Shown: positions 24,848 through 31,980 of the stretch, in pieces | Layout: each line of letters starts with the position of its first letter | Numbering within the stretch: the first letter of the stretch is position 1 | DNA from: Eubacteriaceae bacterium | GTDB taxonomy: Bacteria; Bacillota; Clostridia; Peptostreptococcales; Anaerovoracaceae | Direction: 5' to 3' | Assembly: GCA_022652985.1 (NCBI GenBank) | Contig: JALCRY010000020.1 | Coordinates: 1-37,352 of the forward strand | Length of the DNA: 37,352 nucleotides | The notes under the pieces: model-generated | What the model was told of the DNA's origin: nothing | What the model saw: the letters and a program-made list of their open reading frames with translations, nothing else | The model's database searches: none | Position numbers and translations under genes: made by a program

Positions 24848-24876
24848 ATTATACTCAATGGCCGGCCGATAGTCAA
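24848..24876 (-). promoter_or_regulatory. Consensus sigma-A promoter of the fab operon
   Basis: On the minus strand TTGACT (24871-24876) and TATAAT (24848-24853) are separated by 17 nt. The FabT-type palindrome lies 7 nt downstream of the -10 box, so it covers the start region of the transcript. Confidence 0.9.
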
Positions 24877-24920
24877 TATTTAATAGTCGGAGCGCCGTAA
24901 AGCTCCGCGCGGCCAGGTCT

Positions 24921-25016
24921 CTGATACAGGCGTCCCGACAGTGCTGCGGACATCAATAACCCGCGAATGCCGATACCCTGCGCGGAGGTATCCCCTGATA
25001 CAGGCGTCCCGACAGT
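24921..25016. repeat. Two-copy direct repeat at the 3' end of the CYTH gene
   Basis: A 22-bp sequence beginning CTGATACAGGCG occurs at 24921-24942 and again at 24995-25016. Similar flanks (GCGCGG upstream of each copy) extend the likeness to about 36 bp imperfectly. The second copy ends exactly at the CYTH-gene stop codon. This looks like a short duplication or small repeat element; function is unknown. Confidence 0.75.
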
Positions 25017-25754
25017 CTATCGCTTCATAAGCTGCTCGAGATAAGAAACCGTTGTCGCATTCTCCTGCGGTATCATCAGAACATCAAGCATCTGGTGCAG
25101 ATTAGCGCGCGCGGCTCCGACTCCTTTCTGTCCGGCTACCATTATTTCGATTTCCAGAAATCTGCCGAGTCCATCTACCTCATCCAGGCACAGCGTCATC
25201 GCATGCTTTGTCACCGGATTCCAGTTTCTGTCGAGTGCAGGATCCTGCAGCAGATCACGGTTCCAGTACTGTTCCCTCGTCTTGCTCACCGTGAACACCG
25301 GCTCATACCCCAGCGCGCGGAAAACTGCTTCCGCGGTTTCACCGGAGCCGATGTCTGTCTGGAGCTCCGTCCTGGTCATTGAACTCATATCCTGTTTTGG
25401 TCCTTTATATGTAATGAACGACTGCGTCCCGCCGTCTTCATATGTGACCGTCCGCACGCGAAGCGCTTCATCTGTTTTTCGGAAATCACGCCCGCAGGCG
25501 GCTGCCTTTTCTCCACCGACTGTCGGGCTTTCGTCTTCCCTGCCCGCCGGGCTGCCGTTTTCTCCGCTCACAGGGCTTCCGCTTCCCCCGACTGCCGTGT
25601 TTCCGCTTTGCACGCCGGCAGCCGCAGCGCCGTTGAAATAAACATCGGTCTCGCGCTTCTTCGCCTTGAAAGTAAAGCCCAGGCGCCGTATTCTCTCGCG
25701 CAGTTCATCCATATCGATCCCGTCAAGGGATGCTTTCAGTTCTGATTCTATCAT
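25017..25754 (-). CDS. CYTH-domain protein (class IV adenylate cyclase/thiamine-triphosphatase family) with low-complexity insert
   Basis: A 245-aa protein starting MIESELKASLDG at 25754, 9 nt after GGAG; a frame reaching 26138 exists, but its N-terminal part is Cys/Arg-rich noise over a repeat element. The CYTH signature is ESELK at the start, then FKAKKRETDVYF, RVRTVTYEDGGTQSFITYKGPK, RTELQTDI, FTVSKTREQYW, LCLDEVDGLGRFLEIEIM. These residues line a tunnel that binds triphosphate and metal ions. A Gly/Ser/Pro-rich insert (about residues 42-90) with repeated SPVSGENGSP-like units breaks the barrel after the first hairpin. Substrate may be ATP, thiamine triphosphate or inorganic tripolyphosphate, and it cannot be decided here. 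Confidence 0.85.
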   Translation of the reverse strand: MIESELKASLDGIDMDELRERIRRLGFTFKAKKRETDVYFNGAAAAGVQSGNTAVGGSGSPVSGENGSPAGREDESPTVGGEKAAACGRDFRKTDEALRVRTVTYEDGGTQSFITYKGPKQDMSSMTRTELQTDIGSGETAEAVFRALGYEPVFTVSKTREQYWNRDLLQDPALDRNWNPVTKHAMTLCLDEVDGLGRFLEIEIMVAGQKGVGAARANLHQMLDVLMIPQENATTVSYLEQLMKR

Positions 25755-26269
25755 GGCAAATTTCTCCTTTATCATCACTCTTATACCGCCTATCCTACAA
25801 TGTTTCAGCCGGCACTTCAAGCACCGGGCAGGGGATCTGTGCGGATCCGGACCTTCGGGCATGATACACGGATCCGTACCATATTTCGTGGTGCAATTTT
25901 TTCGTTTTCGATAACATGCACCACGTTTTACCGGGCTGCAGCGGTTGAGGGAACGCTCAACAGGCAAATTCACTCCTGCTCCGGCAGCCGAAGCCCGCAA
26001 CCGTTGAAAATGGTGGTGCAGATTTCGGTTTTTCGTGAATCGGCACCACCATTTCATATTGCCGCGATCATCAGCGCGCCGGAGACTGGTTTGCGTTCCG
26101 GTCACCCCATATCCGCGCCCGAAACCAGACGCGTCCATGGCTCTGCTCCGGCAGCACCCGGGCGCGGATGTAAACGGCGCGCATTATGACACAAAATAAA
26201 TGATTCACATGTGCATTGCATGGTATATTATGAGCATAGGACATTTCCCCCAGCAACGGAGAAAATATC
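25755..26269. other. 515-bp spacer with hairpin element and weak promoter
   Basis: No convincing gene lies here. It holds copy A of the hairpin repeat (25887-26054), another possible hairpin (CTGGTTT about 26087, AAACCAG about 26123) and a candidate extended -10 promoter (TGGTATATT, about 26220-26228) before the lipoprotein gene. Confidence 0.6.
25887..26054. repeat. Structured intergenic repeat, copy A
   Basis: Two perfect inverted repeats flank an 80-nt middle. The left hairpin is CGTGGTGCA/TGCACCACG (25887-25925). The right hairpin is AAATGGTGGTGC/GCACCACCATTT (26008-26054). The middle (about 25931-26010) shares most positions with the middle of the copy at 33855-34020, including GGGCTGCAGCGGTTGAG and CGTTGAAAA, and has its own weak self-complementarity. 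It is intergenic in both places. Confidence 0.8.
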
Positions 26270-26860
26270 ATGAAAAAGAGAATGTTTTTAGCAGCGGCCA
26301 TGGCAGTAATGTTTGTGTTCACTTCGGTGATTCTTACAGGCTGTTCCGGCGGCTCGAACGATATCGACAAGGAAAGTTCGGTATCGCAGGTCTTCCATGT
26401 TATCGACACGAAAGATCTCAACGGCGGCAGATTCGATGCCGACAACTATTCGAAATACAAGGTCACCATGATCAACACGTGGGCGACCTGGTGCAGCGCG
26501 TGTGTAAGCGAAATGCCGGACATCGGAAAACTGGCGAAGTATTACAGCAAGAACGGCAATGACGTGCAGATCATCGGTCTGCTCACCCAGACAAACCGCG
26601 CGACGGGCATACTGCTCAAGGGCATTACTGACTCGGAACGGACGAAAGCCGAAAAGATCATCAGTGACACAGGTGCGGATTACACGCATATTCTTGTGAG
26701 CGAAAATCTCAGTTCAGTTTTATCGAGTGAGCTCAATGTCTTTCCGACAACCTTCTTCGTCAACAGCGAAGGCTACCTGATCGGCGATCCTGTGCAGGGC
26801 AGCCACAGCGAAGATGAATGGAAGTCGATCATCAAGGAGAAACTGGCGGCGGTCGAGTAA
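26270..26860 (+). CDS. TlpA/ResA-like thioredoxin-fold lipoprotein
   Basis: A 196-aa exported protein. The N-terminus is a lipoprotein signal (MKKRMFLAAAMAVMF..., lipobox LTGC with Cys25), so it is anchored on the outer face of the membrane. Residues about 45-195 form a thioredoxin fold with the redox pair WCSAC (Cys75, Cys78) after MINTWAT and the cis-Pro region VFPTTFFVNSEGYL. TlpA/ResA proteins reduce extracytoplasmic disulfides or methionine sulfoxide reductases. Here it is followed by a CXXC membrane peptide and a membrane polyferredoxin, which could feed electrons to it. The start follows ACGGAGAAAATATC. Confidence 0.9.
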   Translation: MKKRMFLAAAMAVMFVFTSVILTGCSGGSNDIDKESSVSQVFHVIDTKDLNGGRFDADNYSKYKVTMINTWATWCSACVSEMPDIGKLAKYYSKNGNDVQIIGLLTQTNRATGILLKGITDSERTKAEKIISDTGADYTHILVSENLSSVLSSELNVFPTTFFVNSEGYLIGDPVQGSHSEDEWKSIIKEKLAAVE

Positions 26861-26879
26861 TATTGCGGCGGCACGTCAA

Positions 26880-26931
26880 GGCGTTATTCGGCGGCGTTAT
26901 TTTGAGTCGTTATTCTGAGGCATTATTTTGA
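26880..26931. repeat. Four 13-bp tandem repeats
   Basis: Four units of the type GGCGTTATTTTGA follow one another without gaps (26880-26892, 26893-26905, 26906-26918, 26919-26931), differing at 1-4 positions. They lie between the thioredoxin-fold lipoprotein gene and the small CXXC gene. Confidence 0.8.
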
Positions 26932-26944
26932 AGGCGGTGTTTCA

Positions 26945-27091
26945 ATGGAATTTCTGAAACGGAACAAAGCGGCAGCGGCGGCTCTTGCCGCGGCGGCGGT
27001 ACTGATCATTGCCGGGACGATGAACGGCGAACCCGGCGTTGTTTTCGTGAAGGCGATACGCATCTGCCTCGAATGCATCGGCATAGGATAG
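26945..27091 (+). CDS. CD1871A-type small CXXC membrane protein
   Basis: A 48-aa protein with one membrane segment (AAAAALAAAAVLIIAGTM, residues about 9-26) and a short outer or inner tail ending RICLECIGIG, which holds a CXXC pair (Cys41, Cys44). This matches the small CD1871A-family CXXC proteins of clostridia, which occur beside thioredoxin-like and 4Fe-4S membrane proteins. The ribosome site is AAGGCGGTG. It starts 85 nt after the lipoprotein gene and ends 10 nt before the polyferredoxin gene. It may act as a small redox relay in the membrane (inference). Confidence 0.8.
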   Translation: MEFLKRNKAAAAALAAAAVLIIAGTMNGEPGVVFVKAIRICLECIGIG

Positions 27092-27100
27092 GACAGCGTT

Positions 27101-27964
27101 ATGGGAAAGAAAAGACTAATTTTCCAGGCGCTGTTCGCGGCGCTTTCAAACGGATATGTCAGCGGCTGGCTCCAGGGAACAATATACCAGGGGACCTCGA
27201 AAAAACTCTGCGTGCCGGGCCTCAGCTGCTATTCATGTCCGGGAGCTCTCGGAGCATGCCCCATCGGTGCGCTTCAGGCGGTCCTCTCGGACCGTTCATA
27301 TAATATCTCGCTGTATGTCGCCGGCCTGCTGACGGCGTTCGGCGCATTCTTCGGCCGGACAGTCTGCGGCTGGATGTGTCCGTTCGGCCTGGTACAGGAT
27401 CTCCTGCACCGTATCCCGTTCGGCAGAAAAATACGGGCCCTGCGCGGCGAGAAACATCTGCGGAAAATCAAATACATCGTACTGGCATTACTGGTAATAC
27501 TCATGCCTGCGTTAATTACCGGCGCGGCCGGGGGAACACCGTGGTTCTGCAAACTCGTCTGTCCCTCGGGCACACTTTTTGCGGGCATTCCGCTTATTGC
27601 CGCGAACCCGGGACTCCGCGGCGCCGTCGGATTTCTGTTCTCCTGGAAGATGCTCGTGCTGGCAGTAATAATCATTTTGTCGATCATTATTTACCGGCCG
27701 TTCTGCAGGTATCTCTGTCCCCTCGGCGCGGTATACAGCTTCTTCAATCCCATCGCGCTCTACAGATATGAGGTCGACAGCGAAAAATGCACGGGCTGCG
27801 GAAAATGCCAGCGCGTCTGCAAATTAGATATACCTGTTTTTGAAAAACCGAACAGCGGCGAATGCATCAGGTGCGGTGAATGCATAAGGGCATGTCCGGA
27901 GCAGGCGATCTGTTCCACACTGGAAAAATACCGCCGCGCTGAAGACCGTCCGCAGGAAAAATAA
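27101..27964 (+). CDS. NapH/CcoG-like membrane polyferredoxin
   Basis: A 287-aa integral membrane iron-sulfur protein. It has several hydrophobic segments (about residues 68-85, 127-147 and 183-205), each near a CXXXCP motif: CGWMCPFG, CKLVCPSG and CRYLCPLG. Two ferredoxin-type 4Fe-4S motifs follow (CTGCGKCQRVCKLD and CIRCGECIRACPEQAIC). The N-terminal SCYSCPGALGACPIGAL adds a further Cys set. Such proteins pass electrons across or along the membrane. The gene follows the thioredoxin lipoprotein and the CXXC peptide, so the three probably form one extracytoplasmic reducing chain. The electron donor and final acceptor are not identified. Confidence 0.92.
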   Translation: MGKKRLIFQALFAALSNGYVSGWLQGTIYQGTSKKLCVPGLSCYSCPGALGACPIGALQAVLSDRSYNISLYVAGLLTAFGAFFGRTVCGWMCPFGLVQDLLHRIPFGRKIRALRGEKHLRKIKYIVLALLVILMPALITGAAGGTPWFCKLVCPSGTLFAGIPLIAANPGLRGAVGFLFSWKMLVLAVIIILSIIIYRPFCRYLCPLGAVYSFFNPIALYRYEVDSEKCTGCGKCQRVCKLDIPVFEKPNSGECIRCGECIRACPEQAICSTLEKYRRAEDRPQEK

Positions 27965-27995
27965 CTTCGGCATAAAAATCCGGCGCCGAAAAAAA

Positions 27996-28046
27996 TACCG
28001 CGCCGCAAAAATTGCCGCGCCGCAAAAATTGCCGCGCCGCAAAAAA
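27996..28046. repeat. Three 17-bp tandem repeats
   Basis: Units of the type TGCCGCGCCGCAAAAAT occur at 27996-28012, 28013-28029 and 28030-28046, and a related piece (CCGGCGCCGAAAAAAAT) precedes them at 27980-27996. They lie between the polyferredoxin gene and the peptidase-like gene and alternate GC-rich and A-rich stretches. Confidence 0.85.
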
Positions 28047-28121
28047 GATCCGCCGCAGGAAACGCATATGCCGGTCGCACACATCCGCAAACTGCGTTAT
28101 AATATTCGCGGAGGTCATGCT

Positions 28122-28727
28122 ATGGAAACTATTACCAGGGTCCCTTTTGAGATCCCTTTTTATACGCAGAAAGTTACTGAAGATACTTACAGAGAAATGG
28201 GCTTCGCGAATATGCAGGACGCCGCATTCTGGGCGGGACGCTGCTGCGGCATTGCTTCGCTGAGGATGGTCGTGGACGGCATCAGGGCGAAACGCGGCGA
28301 GGGAAGCTGCGGATCGCTCGGGGAAATGATCCATCTCGGGCTGGAACGCGGAGCTTATTTGTGGAAAGATGATACAGGCTGGATACACCGCGGGCTGACG
28401 GATATTGCCGCGGAATACGGCGTGCACGGAGAGACGGCGCGCGGGATCACGGCTGAAGACGTCGCGGCGGAAATCGAAGCGGGACATCCGTGCATCGTCT
28501 CCGTTACCGTATGTTTTGCCGGCGGTGAATACTGGAAAGGCCAGCCGCTGACGCCGGGAGGTCATCTCGTTGTTGCACTGGGGACAGTGAGAGAAGACGG
28601 AAAACTCACAGGATTTATATGCCATCATCCGGGTTCCCTCGAGTGGATCAATGCGCCTGAATGCAAAGTGAGCCTCGAAAGATTCGAGGCGTCATTCTCA
28701 GGCAATACTATGATTTTTTATGAATAG
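28122..28727 (+). CDS. C39-like peptidase-family protein
   Basis: A 201-aa protein with papain-like C39 layout. The likely nucleophile lies in GRCCGIASLRMVVDG (about 42-56), the His in GGHLVVALG (about 151-159) and a polar third residue in CHHPGSLEW. The start at 28122 follows GGAGG, and an earlier in-frame ATG at 28029 would translate the tandem repeats. There is no signal peptide, so it should be cytoplasmic unless exported by another route. C39 proteins cleave double-glycine leaders or act as general cysteine peptidases, but no bacteriocin or ABC exporter is present. A TATAAT (28098-28103) is upstream, without a clear -35 box. The stop is 6 nt from the convergent zinc-ribbon gene. Confidence 0.8.
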   Translation: METITRVPFEIPFYTQKVTEDTYREMGFANMQDAAFWAGRCCGIASLRMVVDGIRAKRGEGSCGSLGEMIHLGLERGAYLWKDDTGWIHRGLTDIAAEYGVHGETARGITAEDVAAEIEAGHPCIVSVTVCFAGGEYWKGQPLTPGGHLVVALGTVREDGKLTGFICHHPGSLEWINAPECKVSLERFEASFSGNTMIFYE

Positions 28728-28733
28728 AACATC

Positions 28734-29069
28734 TTATTCGAGTACGGCCCCGCAGTTCTGACAGAACAGCGCATCGGGCCTGTTTATTGTACCGCAGTAA
28801 GGACATTCGTACGCGCGTGCCGCTTCTTCAAGCAGCTCATCCGCGTCAACGTCGGGGCCGACAGGCATTGCCGCATCAAGAGCATCATCCGGACGCAGCT
28901 CACCGCCGCAGTTCTGGCAGAATAAAGCGTCGGGACGGTTGACCGTTCCGCACTCCGGGCATATCCCCTGTATAGGCAGCATCGGCTCTTCTTCCTCGAG
29001 CTCTTCTCCGCATATCATGCAGAACAGCGCGTCGGGGCGATTTTCAGTTCCGCAGTTTTGGCATTTCAT
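28734..29069 (-). CDS. Triple zinc-ribbon protein
   Basis: A 111-aa protein with three almost identical zinc ribbons: CQNCGTENRPDALFCMICG (about 3-21), CPECGTVNRPDALFCQNCG (about 38-56) and CPYCGTINRPDALFCQNCG (about 89-107), each with CX2C pairs. The linkers are acidic (ELEEEEP, DVDADELLEEAA). The start at 29069 follows CGGAAGTG and has its own promoter; a longer frame would read through that promoter. Such zinc ribbons bind proteins or nucleic acids, and the specific role is unknown. The near-perfect identity of the NRPDALF core suggests recent duplication. Confidence 0.85.
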   Translation of the reverse strand: MKCQNCGTENRPDALFCMICGEELEEEEPMLPIQGICPECGTVNRPDALFCQNCGGELRPDDALDAAMPVGPDVDADELLEEAARAYECPYCGTINRPDALFCQNCGAVLE

Positions 29070-29129
29070 CTGATCACTTCCGTTTCGTTTATCGCTTAGG
29101 GCATCGGCGCCCGCGCCGCAGCCACATCT

Positions 29130-29158
29130 ATTATATGCATAAATGCACCGCCCCACAA
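29130..29158 (-). promoter_or_regulatory. Promoter of the zinc-ribbon gene
   Basis: On the minus strand TTGTGG (29153-29158) and TATAAT (29130-29135) are separated by 17 nt, about 60 nt upstream of the start codon. Confidence 0.6.
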
Positions 29159-29169
29159 GTGCCGGCAGA

Positions 29170-29331
29170 TCAGAACGCGGCGTACGTGAACTGCGGCGCC
29201 GTCAGCATCCCGGCAAAGATCATGTACGCATAAATGATGAGCATCAGAACAAAGAACGCGGCGGTATATATGATAAATTCCCGGTCTATCGCGCCTTTAG
29301 CGTTCTTTAATAAATTTGTAAACCGCTTCAT
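29170..29331 (-). CDS. DltX-like small membrane protein
   Basis: A 53-aa frame starting MKRFTNLLKN, overlapping the end of dltD by 35 nt. It has a basic N-terminus (KRFTNLLKNAKGAIDR), one strong membrane segment (EFIIYTAAFFVLMLIIYAYMI cut at about residues 19-40) and ends APQFTYAAF. Known DltX proteins are about 50 residues with one transmembrane helix and a C-terminal F-x-Y-N-E-F-type motif that presents the D-alanyl carrier role in DltB. The final FTYAAF resembles that pattern in position and aromatic spacing. In most operons dltX lies before dltA; here it would follow dltD. No strong ribosome site was seen, so it probably depends on coupling to dltD. Confidence 0.65.
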   Translation of the reverse strand: MKRFTNLLKNAKGAIDREFIIYTAAFFVLMLIIYAYMIFAGMLTAPQFTYAAF

Positions 29332-30541
29332 CTATTTTCAGCCATCCTTTCGCCGCGGGGTGCACGGTATCCATGAAAAAACCTTTTGTGTAGGAATATT
29401 TATACAGGTCGGTGACCTGCGTGTTTTTATACTGTTCCGCCAGCTTCCTGATTTTCGGTATACAGGCCCGGCGCTGCGCTTTCGGAAAGCCGGCATAGTC
29501 GAACCAGTAGCCGTTCATCGGCAGTATCACGATCTGCACCTTCATATTCTCAGCCTGGCAAACATCGAGGAAAAGTTTGAGATCCCCGTACTCCGGCGAA
29601 TATGCATAGCTCATTTTCGCTTCTGTGCCGCGCTTCTTTTCCATGATCGGCCTCACTTTTGTTCGGTAAAGTTCATCCGACATGAAGAACTTATTATGCG
29701 ACGTCCGTGCAAACTGCGCGTCTGCCAGGGCGGAGAGCGTATTCCAGTCCGGTCCGTCCGGTCTGGCGGCGGCTTCGGCCGCCATTCTGGCTTCACGTCT
29801 TGCTTCTTCCTTCGACAGCTTCGACCGCCTGCGGACATTCTCTTTTATCTCAGATTTTTTCTGCTGGTGCATCTGCCACGCCACATGCACCGTCATCGCT
29901 TCCTGCTGCCTCAGGAAGACACTTCTCAGACTGTAGAAAGCCATGTCGGTCATTCTCGCGTCGTTCGTCAGGAATATCCTGTCATACATTTTCACACGGG
30001 CGCGCATTGCCTGATCCGAACTCAGAAGTTTCACGGTCCGCGCTGCGATCTGCTTTCTGACCGAAAGCGGGATATTGGTGTTTTTAAGCATGCCGACATA
30101 TTCCGTCTCGGAAAATCTTACTGCGAAAGCGCTTTTATGAGCCGCGACTCCCAGCGGATTGAACCATGACGGAGAAACCATAAGTATTACCTTCTTTGAT
30201 TTGAGTTTCGGGCCTACTGCAGCAAGAGCCGTCGCGTGAGACAGGCTCTGGTTGTATGAACTGCCGATGCACATAGCGTCTATCCCCTGTTTCTTCAGTA
30301 CTTTGGCCGGGAATGTCGGCGTATGCGCGCCGTGATGGAATTCCGATGATCCCATGAAAAGAACAGTATCGTCCCTGATGTTTTCAGATATTGCGCTGTA
30401 CGAGGTATCCTTGTAATTGTTCATCCACGTTCCGAACCTGTGGTTCTTCATGCTGATGCTCCCCGCAAACGCGGCATTCACGATCAGAATTGTGACCATA
30501 AACAAAGCGAACGCCGTAAAAAAAGCCGCTATCTTTTTCAT
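29297..30541 (-). CDS. dltD: D-alanyl-lipoteichoic acid biosynthesis protein DltD
   Basis: A 414-aa protein with an N-terminal membrane anchor (MKKIAAFFTAFALFMVTILI) and an SGNH-hydrolase-like outer domain. The nucleophilic Ser is in LFMGSSEFHHG (about 62-72) and the Asp/His pair in MDTVHPAAKGW near the C-terminus (about 390-400). DltD takes part in D-Ala transfer to teichoic acid outside the membrane. A charged helical segment (HQQKKSEIKENVRRRSKLSKEEARREARM, about 225-254, split here) is a family-typical linker. It begins 12 nt after dltC and is followed by the DltX-like gene. The ribosome site is weak (TTGGA). Confidence 0.94.
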   Translation of the reverse strand: MKKIAAFFTAFALFMVTILIVNAAFAGSISMKNHRFGTWMNNYKDTSYSAISENIRDDTVLFMGSSEFHHGAHTPTFPAKVLKKQGIDAMCIGSSYNQSLSHATALAAVGPKLKSKKVILMVSPSWFNPLGVAAHKSAFAVRFSETEYVGMLKNTNIPLSVRKQIAARTVKLLSSDQAMRARVKMYDRIFLTNDARMTDMAFYSLRSVFLRQQEAMTVHVAWQMHQQKKSEIKENVRRRSKLSKEEARREARMAAEAAARPDGPDWNTLSALADAQFARTSHNKFFMSDELYRTKVRPIMEKKRGTEAKMSYAYSPEYGDLKLFLDVCQAENMKVQIVILPMNGYWFDYAGFPKAQRRACIPKIRKLAEQYKNTQVTDLYKYSYTKGFFMDTVHPAAKGWLKIDEAVYKFIKER

Positions 30542-30552
30542 TCCAAAAATTA

Positions 30553-30798
30553 TTACAGGTTCTGTTCCTCAAGTCTCTTTTTGACCTGCGCAATGACCTT
30601 GTTAGGAGTGTTCATTTCTTCCCTGGTGTATTCCGACGGCGACATGATCGCGCCGAATTCTTCCTCCACCCACACGAGGAGCTCCGTCCAGTCGAGTGAA
30701 TCCATCAGGTCCTCTTCCATCAGATCGATGTCCGGATTTTCTTTAACGATCTCATCTCCGCAGATATCTGCCAGCATATCAAGTATTTTTTCTTCCAT
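30553..30798 (-). CDS. dltC: D-alanyl carrier protein DltC
   Basis: An 81-aa acyl-carrier-like helical protein. The phosphopantetheine serine is Ser34 in LMDSLDWTELL, matching the DSL/DSM context of DltC, and the protein is acidic as expected. DltA loads D-Ala onto its cofactor and it docks on DltB. It lies between dltB and dltD behind GGGAGGAAAAGGAC. It is the only carrier protein in the window; sequence and position fit DltC rather than the ACP missing from the fab operon. Confidence 0.95.
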   Translation of the reverse strand: MEEKILDMLADICGDEIVKENPDIDLMEEDLMDSLDWTELLVWVEEEFGAIMSPSEYTREEMNTPNKVIAQVKKRLEEQNL

Positions 30799-30813
30799 TG
30801 TCCTTTTCCTCCC

Positions 30814-31980
30814 TTACCACGATATGCCCAGGATCTTCGTGAACCTTCCGGAGAAGATAAAGAACCCGAACATTACCAGATTAAATGTTATGAACCAGCT
30901 GACCGCGATGTACCATTTTTCATCCTTATGCGCCCTGTGGAACTTCCGGCATTTTTTCTGGTAGATCTCTGTCAGCGCCAGCAGTACACCGTGGTACACG
31001 CCGTACATGATGTAATATATATCAAACCCGTGCCACACGCCCATTACTGTCATATTGACGATCAGTCCGAACGATGCGCCCGTGAGTTTGCTTTTGAACC
31101 ATTTGCCTTTTATCGACCTCATCATCAGCCGTGAGAAAATAAAATCCCGGAACCAGTGCGAAAGGCTTATATGCCATCTGTCCCAGAAGTCTTTCATGTC
31201 GAGAGCCAGGAACGGCTTGTTGAAATTCTCCGGCGACCTGATCCCGTAAATATAGCTCATGCCCACCGCCATCAGCGTGTACCCGGCGAAATCGAAAAAC
31301 AGATAGAATCCGTAGCAGTACATGTAAATCAGATGTGAGGTGAAAGTGCCTTTCAGGCCGTACCAGATCATCAACTGATAGATCAGCGATCCGGCGGCGA
31401 ATTTATATGCCGCGCCCAGCACGATTTTAAAAAGCCCGGTCCCGACCATATCCAGATATTCCTGCCGCGGATGCACGGTCGTGAAATCCTCATGGAATCT
31501 CCGGCTCCTGTCGATAGGCCCCGACAGCACGCAGGGAAAAAACAGCAGGAAGTACACGAATTCGAACGGATCCACCTCTTTGATGATCATGTCGTATTCT
31601 TCGATGATCATCTGCACCGACTTGAATGTCATGTACGATATGCCCATGAATCCGAACAGCGAATGCCCCGTCAGCCCCGTGATCTTGAACACAGCGAGCG
31701 GCGCCACCGACAGGAAAATATACAGCCAGTACAGACCCCTGTTCCTGCCGTATTTCGCACATACTGCAAGATATGTTTTCACCAGCAGATACTGCAGCGC
31801 CACATACACCACCATCCACACGATCGCGGAAGGCCGCGACTTCATAGTAATGACGATGAAAAATATCGTCACGCAGAATCCGTATATGTTGATTGGTTTT
31901 TCCTTTACGCCGAATACCACGGCAGGCACGGCAAGCAGTCCGGCAACAATGAAAAAATATGTATCGCCGAAAAGCTGCAT
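30814..31980 (-). CDS. dltB: D-alanyl transfer MBOAT protein DltB
   Basis: A 388-aa multi-pass membrane O-acyltransferase. Several hydrophobic helices are visible, with the MBOAT His in MGVWHGFDIYYIMYGVYHG (about 310-328) and the family motif DRWHISLSHWFRDFIF (about 268-283). DltB moves D-Ala from DltC across the membrane towards teichoic acid. The ATG overlaps the dltA stop (TGATG), so the two are coupled. Length is normal for the family. Confidence 0.96.
   Translation of the reverse strand: MQLFGDTYFFIVAGLLAVPAVVFGVKEKPINIYGFCVTIFFIVITMKSRPSAIVWMVVYVALQYLLVKTYLAVCAKYGRNRGLYWLYIFLSVAPLAVFKITGLTGHSLFGFMGISYMTFKSVQMIIEEYDMIIKEVDPFEFVYFLLFFPCVLSGPIDRSRRFHEDFTTVHPRQEYLDMVGTGLFKIVLGAAYKFAAGSLIYQLMIWYGLKGTFTSHLIYMYCYGFYLFFDFAGYTLMAVGMSYIYGIRSPENFNKPFLALDMKDFWDRWHISLSHWFRDFIFSRLMMRSIKGKWFKSKLTGASFGLIVNMTVMGVWHGFDIYYIMYGVYHGVLLALTEIYQKKCRKFHRAHKDEKWYIAVSWFITFNLVMFGFFIFSGRFTKILGISW

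Noticed and set aside
25755-26138. N-terminal extension of the CYTH protein
   Set aside because: The added 128 residues are Arg/Cys-rich, cover the hairpin repeat and lack a ribosome site; the ATG at 25754 has one.
27996-28046. CRISPR-like array
   Set aside because: Units are 17 bp and directly adjacent with no spacers, and no cas gene is present.
28122-28727. Bacteriocin-export system around the C39-like protein
   Set aside because: No ABC transporter, transmembrane domain or double-glycine precursor peptide is found nearby, so only the peptidase-like fold is reported.
30553-30798. The missing fatty-acid acyl carrier protein
   Set aside because: Its position between dltB and dltD and its sequence identify it as DltC; it is 6 kb from the fab operon.
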